Positions 26,893 to 36,302 of a stretch of 64,000 nt of DNA are shown in pieces (position 1 is the first letter of the stretch; every line of letters begins with the position of its first letter). The notes below the pieces were generated by a model. It worked only from the letters and a program-made list of their open reading frames with translations, made no database searches and was not told where the DNA came from. Source of the stretch: Verrucomicrobiia bacterium (GTDB taxonomy: Bacteria; Verrucomicrobiota; Verrucomicrobiia; JABWAM01); NCBI GenBank assembly GCA_020849895.1, contig JADZFN010000055.1, positions 1 through 64,000 of the forward strand. Direction: 5' to 3'. Both the position numbers and the translations under genes were made by a program.

Positions 26893-28224
26893 ATGCCCTA
26901 CATCGCGAACACGCCGGAGCAGCAAACCGAGATGCTCCGCGCCATCGGCACGGACCTCGAAGGCCTCTTTGCGGACATTCCCTCCGCGCTCCGTTGCGCC
27001 GGGCTGAAGGTGGCGTCGGGGCTGCCGGAGCAGGACGTCCGCCGTCGCATGGCCGTCGTCGCGGACCGAAACCGCGCGGACCTCGTCGGGTTTCTTGGCG
27101 GAGGTTTTTACGATCACTTCGTTCCGGCGGCGGTCTCCGCGATCGTTTCCCGGAGCGAGTTCGCCACCTCGTACACTCCGTATCAGCCTGAGATTTCACA
27201 GGGGGTGCTTCAGGCGATCTATGAGTATCAGTCGGCGATTTGCCGCCTCACGGGGATGGAGGTTTCCAACGCCAGCCTCTACGACGGCGGCACGGCGCTT
27301 TACGAGGCGATCATGATGGCGTTGCGCGTCACGGGACGCCGCCGGGTGGTGGTGGACGATTCGGTCAGTCCGATCTATCGCACCATGGTGCGCACCTATA
27401 CGCGCAACCTCGGCATCGAACTGGTCGAAACCTCCTCGCGTATCGGGCTTGCAGACCGCGAGGCCCTCGCGCGGGTGATCAACGACCAAACCGCCGCCGT
27501 GGCGGTGCAGAACCCGAACTTCTTCGGCTGCCTCGATGATTTCTCCGATGTGGCGGAGCTGGCCCATCGGCACGGCGCGCTGCTCATCGCCTCCGCCTAC
27601 CCGGTTTCGCTCGGCATCGTGAAGACGCCGGGCGCGATGGGCGCCGACCTCGTGGTCGGCGAAGGGCAGAGCCTCGGCATGCCTCTTTCCTTCGGCGGCC
27701 CGTATCTCGGCTTCATGGCCGCGCGGAAGGAGCATGTCCGCAAGATGCCGGGACGCATCGCCGGCCGCACGGTGGACGCCCAGGGACGCCAGGGATTCGT
27801 CCTCACGCTCCAGGCCCGCGAGCAGCACATTCGCCGAGAGAAAGCCACGTCGAACATCTGCACGAATCAGGGGCTTTGCGCCCTGACGGCGCTGGTCTTC
27901 ATGAGCCTTCTCGGCAAGCAAGGGTTTCGCGAGCTCGCCCTCTCCTGCGCCGAGAAGGCTTCCTATGCGGCGCAGCGCCTTCAGGCGATTCCGGAAGTCC
28001 GAATGCGTTTTGGGAAACGATGGTTCTTCAACGAGTTCGTCCTGGAACTCCCCGTCGCGGCCGACCGCGTCATCCGCCGCCTGCTCGAAAAAGGTTTCGC
28101 CGCGGGTTTCCCACTGGGGCGCTACTATCCGCATATGGAGAAGAGCCTCCTCGTCGCCGTCACCGAGAAGCGCACGAAGGAAGAAATTGACCTCTTCGCC
28201 CACACGCTGGAGGTTTCTTTGTGA
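26893..28224 (+). CDS. gcvPA: Glycine dehydrogenase (decarboxylating) subunit 1
   Basis: A 443-residue N-terminal half of split glycine decarboxylase (P-protein). It starts YIANTPEQQTEMLRAIG and contains the usual LGGGFYDHFVPAAVSAI, SEFATSYTPYQPEISQGVLQ, SLYDGGTALYEAIMMA and the glycine-rich VGEGQSLGMPLSFGGPYLGFMA. It lacks the PLP lysine, which resides in subunit 2. The two-gene P-protein is common outside enterobacteria. Confidence 0.96.
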   Translation: MPYIANTPEQQTEMLRAIGTDLEGLFADIPSALRCAGLKVASGLPEQDVRRRMAVVADRNRADLVGFLGGGFYDHFVPAAVSAIVSRSEFATSYTPYQPEISQGVLQAIYEYQSAICRLTGMEVSNASLYDGGTALYEAIMMALRVTGRRRVVVDDSVSPIYRTMVRTYTRNLGIELVETSSRIGLADREALARVINDQTAAVAVQNPNFFGCLDDFSDVAELAHRHGALLIASAYPVSLGIVKTPGAMGADLVVGEGQSLGMPLSFGGPYLGFMAARKEHVRKMPGRIAGRTVDAQGRQGFVLTLQAREQHIRREKATSNICTNQGLCALTALVFMSLLGKQGFRELALSCAEKASYAAQRLQAIPEVRMRFGKRWFFNEFVLELPVAADRVIRRLLEKGFAAGFPLGRYYPHMEKSLLVAVTEKRTKEEIDLFAHTLEVSL

Positions 28225-28270
28225 GAAGGCGGGAGGATCCCACGGTTCACGGTTCGAAGGCGGACACGAG

Positions 28271-28423
28271 ATGAGAAAAGAATGGATCGAAAACCTTCGT
28301 GAGGTCTTGAACGACGGATGTGGCGGCAAGGGAGAGTTTCAAAAAATGTACGAACCGACCCATCGAATTCGAAAACAAGGAGACGCCCAGCCCAAGCTCG
28401 CGTCGAATCCTCCTCCTCGTTGA
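28271..28423 (+). CDS. Possible 50-residue peptide between gcvPA and gcvPB
   Basis: An ATG at 28271 opens a 50-codon frame (MRKEWIENLREVLNDG...) ending 14 bases before gcvPB. It is hydrophilic and its codons look less GC-biased than those of neighbours. There is no clear Shine-Dalgarno site and no family is recognised. The 213-base spacer is much larger than other gaps in this cluster, so it may be an inserted fragment, a leader peptide, or chance. Confidence 0.25.
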   Translation: MRKEWIENLREVLNDGCGGKGEFQKMYEPTHRIRKQGDAQPKLASNPPPR

Positions 28424-28437
28424 ATCCCGGCTTTCCC

Positions 28438-29886
28438 ATGCGCGTGATCTTCGACAAAAGCGTTCCCGGACGCATAGGGGTGCGCCCCTCCCGTCAAACG
28501 GGTTGTCCCCCGCCTCATATTGAACCCAAGCTCCTTCGGGAACAGCCCGCCGCGCTGCCCGAACTTTCCGAGATGGATGTCGTTCGCCATTTCACCGGCC
28601 TGTCCCGGCGAAACTTCGGGCTCGACCTCGGTTTCTATCCCCTCGGGTCGTGCACGATGAAGTACAACCCGAAGTTGAACGAACGCGTCGCGGCGTTGCC
28701 CGGGTTCGCCGAGCTCCACCCTTTGCTCCCCCAGTTGCCCACGGGGGAGAGGCTCGTGCAGGGCGCCCTCGCCGTGCTCCACGACATGGACCGTCTGCTG
28801 TCGGAAATCTGCGGCATGGCGGCCTTCACGCTGCAGCCTCTTGCCGGCGCGCACGGAGAACTTACCGGGGTGATGATGATCGCCGCCTACCACAAGGAGC
28901 GCGGCAACCGGAAGACCACGCTCCTTATCCCCGACAGCGCGCACGGCACCAACCCAGCCTCCGCCGCCATCGCGGGTTACGAAGTGCGCGCCATTCCCTC
29001 GGACGCGGATGGGCGGATGGACGTGGCGGCGCTCAAGGACGCCCTCGACGCCAGCGTCGCGGGGCTGATGATGACCAACCCCAACACGCTCGGCCTTTTC
29101 GAACCGCGCGTCCGCGAGATCGCCGATCTCGTCCATTCGGTGGACGGGCTGATGTACTACGATGGCGCGAATCTCAACCCGCTCCTCGGACGCTGCCGTC
29201 CCGGCGACATGGGCTTCGACCTCGTCCACATCAACCTGCACAAGACCTTCAGCACCCCGCACGGCGGCGGCGGTCCCGGCGCAGGCCCGGTGGGAGTGAG
29301 CGCAAAGCTCGTGGATTTCCTGCCGGTCTCGCTGGTCAAGGAGCGCCCGGATGGCTCGTTTTTCCTGGATTACGACTGTCCGAAATCCATCGGATACATC
29401 GCGCCGTTCTACGGCAACTTCGGGATCGTCCTCCGCGCCTATGCGTATTTGCTGTCGCTCGGAAAAGAGGGTCTGCTGCGGGTCTCGGAGCACGCGACCC
29501 TCAACGCCAACTATCTCAAGGAACGTCTGAAGCCGTTCTACGACCTTCCGAAGCCCGGCGTCTGCAAGCACGAGTGTGTGTTCTCCGCGAAGCGCCAGGT
29601 TGTCCACGGCGTGCATGCGCTCGATCTCGCCAAGGCGCTCATTGACCGAGGGTTCCATCCGCCCACGGTGTATTTTCCGATCACGATCCCCGAGGCGATC
29701 ATGATCGAACCGACGGAGACTGAGTCGAAGGAAACCCTCGATGCCTTCATCGAGGCGATGATCGAGATCGCGAAGCTGGCCGAAACGAATCCGGAAGAGA
29801 TCGTTTCCTGCCCGAAAACCACGGTGGTCGGGCGCCTCGACGAAACCCGCGCCGCCCGCCAGCCCGACCTCGCCAGCCTGGATTGA
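28438..29886 (+). CDS. gcvPB: Glycine dehydrogenase (decarboxylating) subunit 2
   Basis: A 482-residue C-terminal half of split glycine decarboxylase. The PLP lysine lies in HINLHKTFSTPHGGGGPGAG. Other family marks are FYPLGSCTMKYNPKLNE, PDSAHGTNPASAAIAGYEV, MMTNPNTLGLFE and YYDGANLNPLLGRCRPGDMG. ATG 28438 is preferred to the track start at 28318, which runs through the spacer. With gcvT, gcvH and gcvPA it completes the specific parts of the complex; the L-protein (lipoamide dehydrogenase) is not in the window. Confidence 0.97.
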   Translation: MRVIFDKSVPGRIGVRPSRQTGCPPPHIEPKLLREQPAALPELSEMDVVRHFTGLSRRNFGLDLGFYPLGSCTMKYNPKLNERVAALPGFAELHPLLPQLPTGERLVQGALAVLHDMDRLLSEICGMAAFTLQPLAGAHGELTGVMMIAAYHKERGNRKTTLLIPDSAHGTNPASAAIAGYEVRAIPSDADGRMDVAALKDALDASVAGLMMTNPNTLGLFEPRVREIADLVHSVDGLMYYDGANLNPLLGRCRPGDMGFDLVHINLHKTFSTPHGGGGPGAGPVGVSAKLVDFLPVSLVKERPDGSFFLDYDCPKSIGYIAPFYGNFGIVLRAYAYLLSLGKEGLLRVSEHATLNANYLKERLKPFYDLPKPGVCKHECVFSAKRQVVHGVHALDLAKALIDRGFHPPTVYFPITIPEAIMIEPTETESKETLDAFIEAMIEIAKLAETNPEEIVSCPKTTVVGRLDETRAARQPDLASLD

Positions 29887-29909
29887 CGTCCCTCCGGCGC
29901 GCAGGCGTC

Positions 29910-31616
29910 TTACTTGCCGTTTGCGGTCTTCGCGGAGGGGGTGTTCGTGACGCCGGGCGAAGGAGGGACGAGGTTGCGGAAGAACTCGGCGTCCTTGGGG
30001 CGGTTTGCGCCGAGCGCGGCGCGCATGGCTTCGTCGCAGATCGCCCGCAGGGCGAAGGGCCTCGGCGTATCGGTCGCCAGCGCGCGGTAGAACTCCAGCG
30101 CATCGTCCCAGAACCGCGCCTGTGCGCAGGAGCGCGCCGCGAACCACAAGGTCCCTGCGCGCGTTTCGCGATCGGCGCCCGTGGCGACCGCCGCCTTGGC
30201 GGCCTCGGCTGCGCGCTTCAGGTCGTTTGCCGCGAGGTAGAGGTTCGCGAGGCCGACCCAGAGGGTCCGCTCTTGGAGGCGCGTCGCCTGCTCGTAGCAA
30301 CCACGCAACGCCTCCTGCTGTTGCCCGGCGAGAAACATTCGGCGGAACCGCAAGCGCCAGGCCCAGGCAAGGGCGTCGCGCTCGAGGGGCGTCAGCGCGT
30401 CGAGCCGCGCCTCGAATGCCGCGATGCGATCGTCGTTCGATATGGCGAAAGGGCGATAGAGCGGATCTCCGACCACCGTGTTCATCCACGAGAGGAACTG
30501 TTGCGAGGACCATGCCGCCTCGCCCCACGTCGCCCCTGCGAACAGCTTCTCGAAGAGCACGTCGACGTTCGGCGTCATTTGCAGATACGGCTCGTAGACG
30601 CACCCCATCGTCGCCGCCGCGCCGTGCGCGACGAGCGGTCCGGCCCAGTTGACCGTGGGCGAGCGCAGCGTCCCCGCGCTCCAGGAATGGATGTGATAGG
30701 CCACGGCGCCCGGGCGAAAGCGGAAGCCGGCGGCGGCGAACGGCCCGCAGATCGAATGGGCGTACCATCCGGCGTAAAGGGCGCAGCTCGTCGCGTCCAT
30801 ATCGTCTCCAAAAGCGCCTTCCTGTTCGTCGAAAACAACTTCCCACCCCTGGCCGATCGCCGCTTGGCGCGCACCGTAAATCCAGTCGTCGCCGAGCTTG
30901 TAGCCCGCATTGGAATTCGGAATGCCGCGCGCGTCGAGAAATGCGCGCCCGTACAGTCCGAGTCGCTCGCCGCCGAGCGCACCCGTCACGAGCCCTTTCG
31001 CCAGATCGGCCGTCGGGCCGTCGAGCCGTGACACGAGCACCATGCCGAGGTTCCACCTTCGGACGTCCTTCGGCAATTTCTTGTAGAGCGGGTTCGGAAG
31101 GAAGCCGGTGATCGGCGCTTGCGGCTGGGGCAGCAGGGCGAGCTCGCCGTCCACGGCGGCGGCGTTGTTCTGGAACTCGGGGCGCGTGCCCTTGAGGGCG
31201 GCGGGCAGCATCTGGTTCGGGTCATGGGCGATCTTGACCGGCACCCCGTAGCAAAGGACGACGTATTTCAGCCGGTTCGTGGTGGCGCCGATATACTCGC
31301 GTCCCGCGCCGAGATCGCGGATGCCTTGATACGTGATCAGGTCGTGCGCCTGGGCCCATTCACGGATGGGGCGGATCACGGCGTGATCGTATTCGGCGCG
31401 GGAGATCTCCTCCTGGACGGAACACTCGATCGGGCAGAGATTCTTCTCGGGGATGCCACGTTTTTCGGCGTAATCGCGCGCGACTTCGATGCTCTGCGGC
31501 GCTTTCGTGTTGTAGACGACCAGCGTCGCCCCCGCGTCGGGATGCGGCGCGGCCGCCGCCGCGGCCGCCCATCCGGCAAACAGGCCGCACAACATCCGCG
31601 TGAGTCGAGTTGGCAT
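29910..31616 (-). CDS. TIGR03790-family exported protein
   Basis: A 568-residue protein starting at ATG 31616 with a signal peptide (RLTRMLCGLFAGWAAAAAAA). The N-terminal half fits the TIGR03790 family: TLVVYNTKAPQSIEVARDYA, KNLCPIEC, ITYQGIRDL-type segments, YVVLCYGVPVKI and HIHSWSAGTL. The family is found in PVC and some other bacteria and its biochemical function is unknown. The C-terminal part (about 430-568) is helical and TPR-like (LAWAWRLRFRRMFLAGQQQEALRG onward). Met at 31640 is an alternative start. It is transcribed alone, divergent from the DegT gene. Confidence 0.82.
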   Translation of the reverse strand: MPTRLTRMLCGLFAGWAAAAAAAPHPDAGATLVVYNTKAPQSIEVARDYAEKRGIPEKNLCPIECSVQEEISRAEYDHAVIRPIREWAQAHDLITYQGIRDLGAGREYIGATTNRLKYVVLCYGVPVKIAHDPNQMLPAALKGTRPEFQNNAAAVDGELALLPQPQAPITGFLPNPLYKKLPKDVRRWNLGMVLVSRLDGPTADLAKGLVTGALGGERLGLYGRAFLDARGIPNSNAGYKLGDDWIYGARQAAIGQGWEVVFDEQEGAFGDDMDATSCALYAGWYAHSICGPFAAAGFRFRPGAVAYHIHSWSAGTLRSPTVNWAGPLVAHGAAATMGCVYEPYLQMTPNVDVLFEKLFAGATWGEAAWSSQQFLSWMNTVVGDPLYRPFAISNDDRIAAFEARLDALTPLERDALAWAWRLRFRRMFLAGQQQEALRGCYEQATRLQERTLWVGLANLYLAANDLKRAAEAAKAAVATGADRETRAGTLWFAARSCAQARFWDDALEFYRALATDTPRPFALRAICDEAMRAALGANRPKDAEFFRNLVPPSPGVTNTPSAKTANGK

Positions 31617-32056
31617 GCGTGAAGGAACACGGTCCTCCATCTTCCAGGCTTGTCTCGAAAATGCGGACAGTGATTGAAGGATGAGCAAAGACTAGATGCT
31701 TTGATTTTCGAAGTCCACCGACGACTGATCGTAGGAGCCGTTCTGGGTGCGAGCGTTGAGAAAATGCGTTCCAGCCGCCCCGGATGAGGCGAGCCCGAAA
31801 CTGGAGGAAACGGCAGTCCTCTCTTTCGGAGAAGCAAGAAGCGCGATGCCGGAAGCGGGAAGGCGGCCGCTTCGAGAAATCTTCGAGGCGACTCCCGGAT
31901 TCGCAATTGGAGAGCCCGCGTTCCCGCGAGCCATCCGACCGCTCGTTTTTCGCTGTTTCCAGGCGGCGACCGGAAAATCTGCCGGTATCCGAGCCGCCCC
32001 GTTTTCGGCTTCGTTCTTGCTGCCTGCCCCGCTGTGCGGGCACAATCCGGCCGCGC
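31617..32056. other. 440-base divergent intergenic region
   Basis: It separates the divergent TIGR03790 and DegT genes. It must hold both promoters, but I could not single out a convincing -35/-10 pair. The section 31680-31760 is visibly less GC-rich than the surroundings. A minus-strand frame (31692-32045) ends ...NARTQNGSYDQSSVDFENQSI, which reads like protein at its end but has a low-complexity start and no recognisable family; it may be a remnant or chance. Confidence 0.4.
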
Positions 32057-33166
32057 ATGAAAATCCCTTTCGTGGACCTCAAGACCCAGTATCGTTCGAT
32101 CCAGGCGGAGGTGGACGCCGCGATCCGCGACGTGGTCGAAAACACCGCCTTCATCGAGGGGCCCCGCCTCGAGGCCTTCGAGAAGGATTTCGCCGCCTTC
32201 TGCCGTGCCTCTCATTGCGCGGGAGTCGGTTCTGGCACCGACGCCCTTTACCTCGCCCTCAAGGCGATGGGGGTCGGTCCGGGCGACGAAGTGATTACCG
32301 TCTCGCACACCTATATCGCCACCGCCGAGGCGATCTCCTTTGCGAGCGCCACGCCCGTGTTCGTGGACATCGAGTCGGACACGATGCTCATGGACGCCCG
32401 GCGGATCGAGGCGGCGATCACTTCTCGCACGAAGGCGATCCTCCCCGTTCATCTCTACGGTCAGCTCGCGGACATGGACACCGTTCTCGACATTGCGAAG
32501 AAGCGCGGGCTCCTCGTGCTCGAGGACTGCGCCCAGGCGCACGCCGCCGAACTCGGCGGCCGCCGCAGCCCGATCGGCCCCGTCGCCGCCTTCAGCTTCT
32601 ATCCCGGCAAAAACCTTGGCGCCTACGGCGACGCCGGCGGCGTCGTCACGCACGACCCGGCGATCCACCGCTACGTCACCGAAATCCGCAACCACGGCCG
32701 CGAGAAGAAGGCCAAGTACGAGCACGCCCGGCTCGGCTTCGGCTTTCGCATGGACACCCTGCAGGCGGCGATCCTTCGAGCGAAGCTTCCGCATCTCGAA
32801 GACTGGACGGAGAAGCGCCGCGCGCATGCGCGCCATTACAGTGAACGCCTCAAGGGCGTGGTCGAGTTGCCCGTCGAGCGTCCCGGTCGACGCCACGTAT
32901 TCCACATCTACCCGGTCCGCACCGACCAATCCTCCGCCCTCCGCGCGCACCTCGAATCCTCCGGCGTCTCCACGAACTGTCATTATCCGATTCCCGTCCA
33001 CCTCCAGCCTGCCTATGCCTCGCTCGGGATCAAGCGGGGCGCCCTGCCCATCACCGAAACCTGCACGGAGCGTCTCCTCTCGCTGCCGATGTATCCCGAC
33101 CTCACGCCGGACCAGGTGGATTACGTCTGCGACCGCGTCCTCGCATTCTTCGGCCGAAAGGGCTGA
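32057..33166 (+). CDS. DegT/DnrJ/EryC1-family PLP sugar aminotransferase
   Basis: A 369-residue aminotransferase that typically aminates nucleotide-bound keto sugars for surface glycans. The PLP lysine is Lys185 in SFYPGKNLGAYGDAGG. Other landmarks are IPFVDLKTQYRSIQAEVDAA, GVGSGTDALYLALKA, VSHTYIATAEAI and the EDCAQAHAAELGGRR cofactor site. C-terminal CHYPIPVHLQPAY and SLPMYPDLT are typical. ATG 32057 is the family start. With rmlA, GDP-mannose epimerase and glycosyltransferases in the window it points to polysaccharide synthesis, though these genes are dispersed. Confidence 0.93.
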   Translation: MKIPFVDLKTQYRSIQAEVDAAIRDVVENTAFIEGPRLEAFEKDFAAFCRASHCAGVGSGTDALYLALKAMGVGPGDEVITVSHTYIATAEAISFASATPVFVDIESDTMLMDARRIEAAITSRTKAILPVHLYGQLADMDTVLDIAKKRGLLVLEDCAQAHAAELGGRRSPIGPVAAFSFYPGKNLGAYGDAGGVVTHDPAIHRYVTEIRNHGREKKAKYEHARLGFGFRMDTLQAAILRAKLPHLEDWTEKRRAHARHYSERLKGVVELPVERPGRRHVFHIYPVRTDQSSALRAHLESSGVSTNCHYPIPVHLQPAYASLGIKRGALPITETCTERLLSLPMYPDLTPDQVDYVCDRVLAFFGRKG

Positions 33167-33392
33167 AGGCTTCCGAAGGCCATTGCGCGAGGCGTTTTTC
33201 GCGCGCGCTGCGTCACGAGCGGAGGATTCCGGAAATTGCTCGTCCCGTTCATCCCTCGCACAAAAGCTGAATTTGAAACGATTGGGAAACGCCTCCGCCG
33301 CCGCGTGAGGCGATTTTCGATCGGAGCGGATGCCTCCGCTCGAAAGAAGCGGAATCCCGAATGAAGGATTTGTTTTTCTTCTCGAACGCGTC

Positions 33393-34190
33393 TCAGCGAC
33401 GGTAGCACCCAGCCCAGCCTTTCCGCGCGACGCGGCGGGCCATTGCCAAGGCACCGAGAAGACGAACGCTCCACGGAAGGGCGGTGAACGGCGCGCCACC
33501 ATGTTCGCGGGAGAGGTATTCGAGTTGAACGGCGCGCGCCTCTTGAACACCTCGGGAAAGATCTCTCATCGTTTTGCTTTCCCCATGCAAACGGTAGCAC
33601 GCCAGAAAGCGGCGTAAATGACCGAACTTCGCCGTCGCCGAAACGCGCAAGAAGAGCTCGAAGTCCATCGAGTGATGCAGGTCTTTCCTCGGTCCACCAT
33701 GGCGCTCGAGCGTTTCTTGACGAAAAAACGTCGCCGCATTCGCCAGGGTGCTTTTCCCCGCGTAGAGATAGACGGCGCGATCGAAGGCCACTTCACGCCG
33801 AGAACAAACGATCCGCCCCTTCTCGTCCACGAAACGATAGTCGCCAGTGAGGACGTCGAGCGACGGGTCGCGCGCAAAGGCCTCGCGCGCCGCCGCGAAG
33901 ACGCCCGGATAATAGAAGTCGTCCGAATTGATCCAGCCCACGAACCTTCCGGTGGCGAGCGCCAACGCCTTGCCGACGGCATCGGATTGTCCCTCGTCCT
34001 TCTCCGAACGCCAGATCACGTGCGGATAGCGTTTCAGAACCTCGACCGTTTCATCGGTTGAACCGCCATCCATGACGATATGCTCGAAATTTGGATCGTT
34101 TTGCGCGAGGACGCTCTCAATGAGATCGCCCAGATAACGCCCCTGGTTGAAAGAGGGCGTAACGATGGAAATGCGCGGAGGAGGGATCAC
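33393..34190 (-). CDS. Family 2 glycosyltransferase
   Basis: A 265-residue GT-A fold transferase starting with GTG at 34190. The N-terminal ISIVTPSFNQGRYLGDLIESVLAQ and EHIVMDGGSTDETVEVL are the nucleotide-sugar binding signature; WINSDDFYYPG carries the DXD-type metal site. KDLHHSMDFELFLRV and FLACYRLHGESKT follow. The donor and acceptor cannot be told. A C-terminal basic tail may associate with the membrane. It lies 24 bases after nadE on the same strand and ends convergently with the DegT gene. Confidence 0.9.
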   Translation of the reverse strand: MIPPPRISIVTPSFNQGRYLGDLIESVLAQNDPNFEHIVMDGGSTDETVEVLKRYPHVIWRSEKDEGQSDAVGKALALATGRFVGWINSDDFYYPGVFAAAREAFARDPSLDVLTGDYRFVDEKGRIVCSRREVAFDRAVYLYAGKSTLANAATFFRQETLERHGGPRKDLHHSMDFELFLRVSATAKFGHLRRFLACYRLHGESKTMRDLSRGVQEARAVQLEYLSREHGGAPFTALPWSVRLLGALAMARRVARKGWAGCYRR

Positions 34191-34214
34191 CAGAGAGGAA
34201 CCGATGGAGTGAAG

Positions 34215-35846
34215 CTAAAAGCCGCAACGATGGGCGATCGGCATGCGGCGTCCCAGGCCAAAGGCCTTCGAGGTCACCTTCAGCCCCGGTGCCGCCTGGC
34301 GGCGTTTGTACTCGGCTGCGTCAATCAGATGCACCACGCGGTCAACCGTCGTCTTCTCAAAACCTGCATTTACAATTTCGTCGCGCGACTTCCCCTCCTC
34401 GACGTACGCCAATAGGATTGCATCGAGGACCTCGTAGGGAGGCAGCGAGTCCTGGTCGGTCTGGTTCGGACGGAGCTCGGCCGAGGGCGCCTTCGTGATG
34501 GACGACGAGGGGATCACTTCCCGTTCTCGATTGATCCATTTCGCAAGACGGTACACCATGGTCTTGGGCACGTCGCTGATCACTGCGAGTCCGCCGCACA
34601 TGTCTCCGTAGAGGGTGCAGTATCCCACGGCGATCTCGCTCTTGTTGCCCGTGGTCAGCAGCATCGCGCCGGACTTGTTGGACAACGCCATGAGGAGGAG
34701 TCCCCGGAGGCGCGCCTGGAGGTTTTCTTCGGTCGTGTCCTCGGGCCGCCCGGCGAACGCGACGCGGAGCTGTTGAAGAGAAGCCTCGAAGATCGGCTGG
34801 ATCGGGATCGTGTCGCAGAGGATTCCCAGGTTTTCTGAAAGCTTTCGCGCATCGTCCAGGCTCCCCTTCGAGGAATACTGCGAAGGCAGCGAGACCCCGC
34901 GAACGTTCTCTCTCCCGAGGGCCTCCGCGGCGATCGCCGCCACGAGGGCCGAATCAATGCCGCCGCTCAGGCCAAGGAGCGCGGAGCGAAAACCGCATTT
35001 GTGGAGGTAATCATGCAGGCCGATCGTGAGCGCGCGAAAGAGCTTTTCTTCGTCGCACAGCGCGGGCGCTGCGGCCGGCGCGTCGTGCGTCTCGAAGACG
35101 ATCAGGTCCTCGCGAAACATTTCGCCGCCGGCGATCCGTCGTCCGCGCGCATCGAACACCGCGCTCCCCCCGTCGAACACCAGCTCGTCGTTTCCGCCCA
35201 CGGCGTTGCAATACACCAGGAGGCGGCCGAGCCCGGCGGCCAGTTGGGAGAGCATTCGCTCGCGCACCGCCTCTTTCCCGAGGTGCCAGGGGGACGCCGA
35301 GAGGTTAAAAAGGATTTCCGCGCCCGCGTCGGCCAGCTCGCGCGCAGGATCGCGGTGGTAGCGGCGGTTGCCCCAAAAGCCTTCGTCGTTCCAGACATCT
35401 TCGCAGATCGTGATTCCGATCTTGTGTCCCTTGAATTCCACAACGGGATTTTCGCGAGCCGGCTCGAAGTAGCGGTCCTCGTCGAACACGTCGTAGGTCG
35501 GCAGCAGCGACTTGGCGCGCGTCGCCAGAATTTTTCCGCGATGCAAGAGCGCTGCGGCGTTCATGGTCTCGCGTCCCGGACGGGCTTCGTTCCTTCCCGC
35601 GTATCCCACGAGCATCGCCGTTTCCTCCGTTGCCGCCGCCAACCGATCGAGAGTCGCTAGGTTGCCTTGGATGAATCCAGTTCGGTGCAAGAGATCGCGC
35701 GGGGGATAACCGGTGATGGCCAGCTCGGGAAAAACCACGATCTCCGCGCCCGCGGCGACACCGGCGCGATAGGCGGCGAGGATCTTCGCCTCGTTGCCTC
35801 GGAGGTCGCCGACGATGGAGTTGATCTGGGCGAGCGCGATCTTCAT
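34215..35846 (-). CDS. nadE: Glutamine-dependent NAD+ synthetase
   Basis: A 543-residue two-domain NadE. The N-terminal nitrilase-like glutaminase (about 1-255) shows the Glu-Lys-Cys triad in FPELAITGY, RAKSLLPTYDVFDE and ITICEDVWND. The C-terminal synthetase (about 270-543) has the PP-loop LGLSGGIDSALVAAI and TTGNKSEIAVGYCTLYGDM. It makes NAD+ from deamido-NAD+, ATP and glutamine. Start ATG 35846 gives MKIALAQINSIVGDLRGN, the family N-terminus. Confidence 0.97.
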   Translation of the reverse strand: MKIALAQINSIVGDLRGNEAKILAAYRAGVAAGAEIVVFPELAITGYPPRDLLHRTGFIQGNLATLDRLAAATEETAMLVGYAGRNEARPGRETMNAAALLHRGKILATRAKSLLPTYDVFDEDRYFEPARENPVVEFKGHKIGITICEDVWNDEGFWGNRRYHRDPARELADAGAEILFNLSASPWHLGKEAVRERMLSQLAAGLGRLLVYCNAVGGNDELVFDGGSAVFDARGRRIAGGEMFREDLIVFETHDAPAAAPALCDEEKLFRALTIGLHDYLHKCGFRSALLGLSGGIDSALVAAIAAEALGRENVRGVSLPSQYSSKGSLDDARKLSENLGILCDTIPIQPIFEASLQQLRVAFAGRPEDTTEENLQARLRGLLLMALSNKSGAMLLTTGNKSEIAVGYCTLYGDMCGGLAVISDVPKTMVYRLAKWINREREVIPSSSITKAPSAELRPNQTDQDSLPPYEVLDAILLAYVEEGKSRDEIVNAGFEKTTVDRVVHLIDAAEYKRRQAAPGLKVTSKAFGLGRRMPIAHRCGF

Positions 35847-35873
35847 CCTGCTGCAGTTCGTGCGTCGGGGGAT

Positions 35874-36149
35874 TCAGGCACGACGGTCTTTCGATTCCGA
35901 AGGCGAGCCATCGGAGGAGTCGAGCCGGATCGCCACGCTGTCGGTCATCAGTTTGCTGAGCACGAGGATCTCGCCGACTTTCGCGTCGCGAAGGCTTGTG
36001 TAGTCGAGCAAGAATTTTTTCATCGCCGCCATCACGAGGCCCTTGAGCCTTCGGAGGGACGCGGTCAGCGCCAGGGAGGCGATGAGGAAGATTCCACTCC
36101 ATGCCGCCGCGCCGATCAGGCGCCGAGGATCGAACAGTTCGGAATGCAT
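35874..36149 (-). CDS. Small membrane protein, perhaps a truncated MscS-type N-terminus
   Basis: A 91-residue ORF with one clear membrane helix (GAAAWSGIFLIASLALTASL) followed by a basic stretch and a short soluble tail. Its start, MHSELFDPRRLIGAAAWSGIF, recalls the N-terminus of some mechanosensitive channel family proteins, but the conserved channel domain is missing and no continuation is seen downstream, where nadE begins 27 bases on. It may be a complete small protein or a remnant. Function is unknown. Confidence 0.45.
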   Translation of the reverse strand: MHSELFDPRRLIGAAAWSGIFLIASLALTASLRRLKGLVMAAMKKFLLDYTSLRDAKVGEILVLSKLMTDSVAIRLDSSDGSPSESKDRRA

Positions 36150-36302
36150 GGCGTGAGGAGAGAGAATTCCGAACGCCCAGCCTAACGCGGTTCACGCGCG
36201 GTTTTCCACGCCAATCTTGCGTAGAGCTTCGCCGGGATGCGCGCCGCTCGATTTTTTCCACGCAACGACGCGTCTGCTTCGTTGCGGCACGAGGACCAAA
36301 AC

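Noticed and set aside
28339-31056. 905-residue minus-strand ORF
   Set aside because: It runs antisense to gcvPB and into another frame of the TIGR03790 gene; low-complexity Arg-rich translation.
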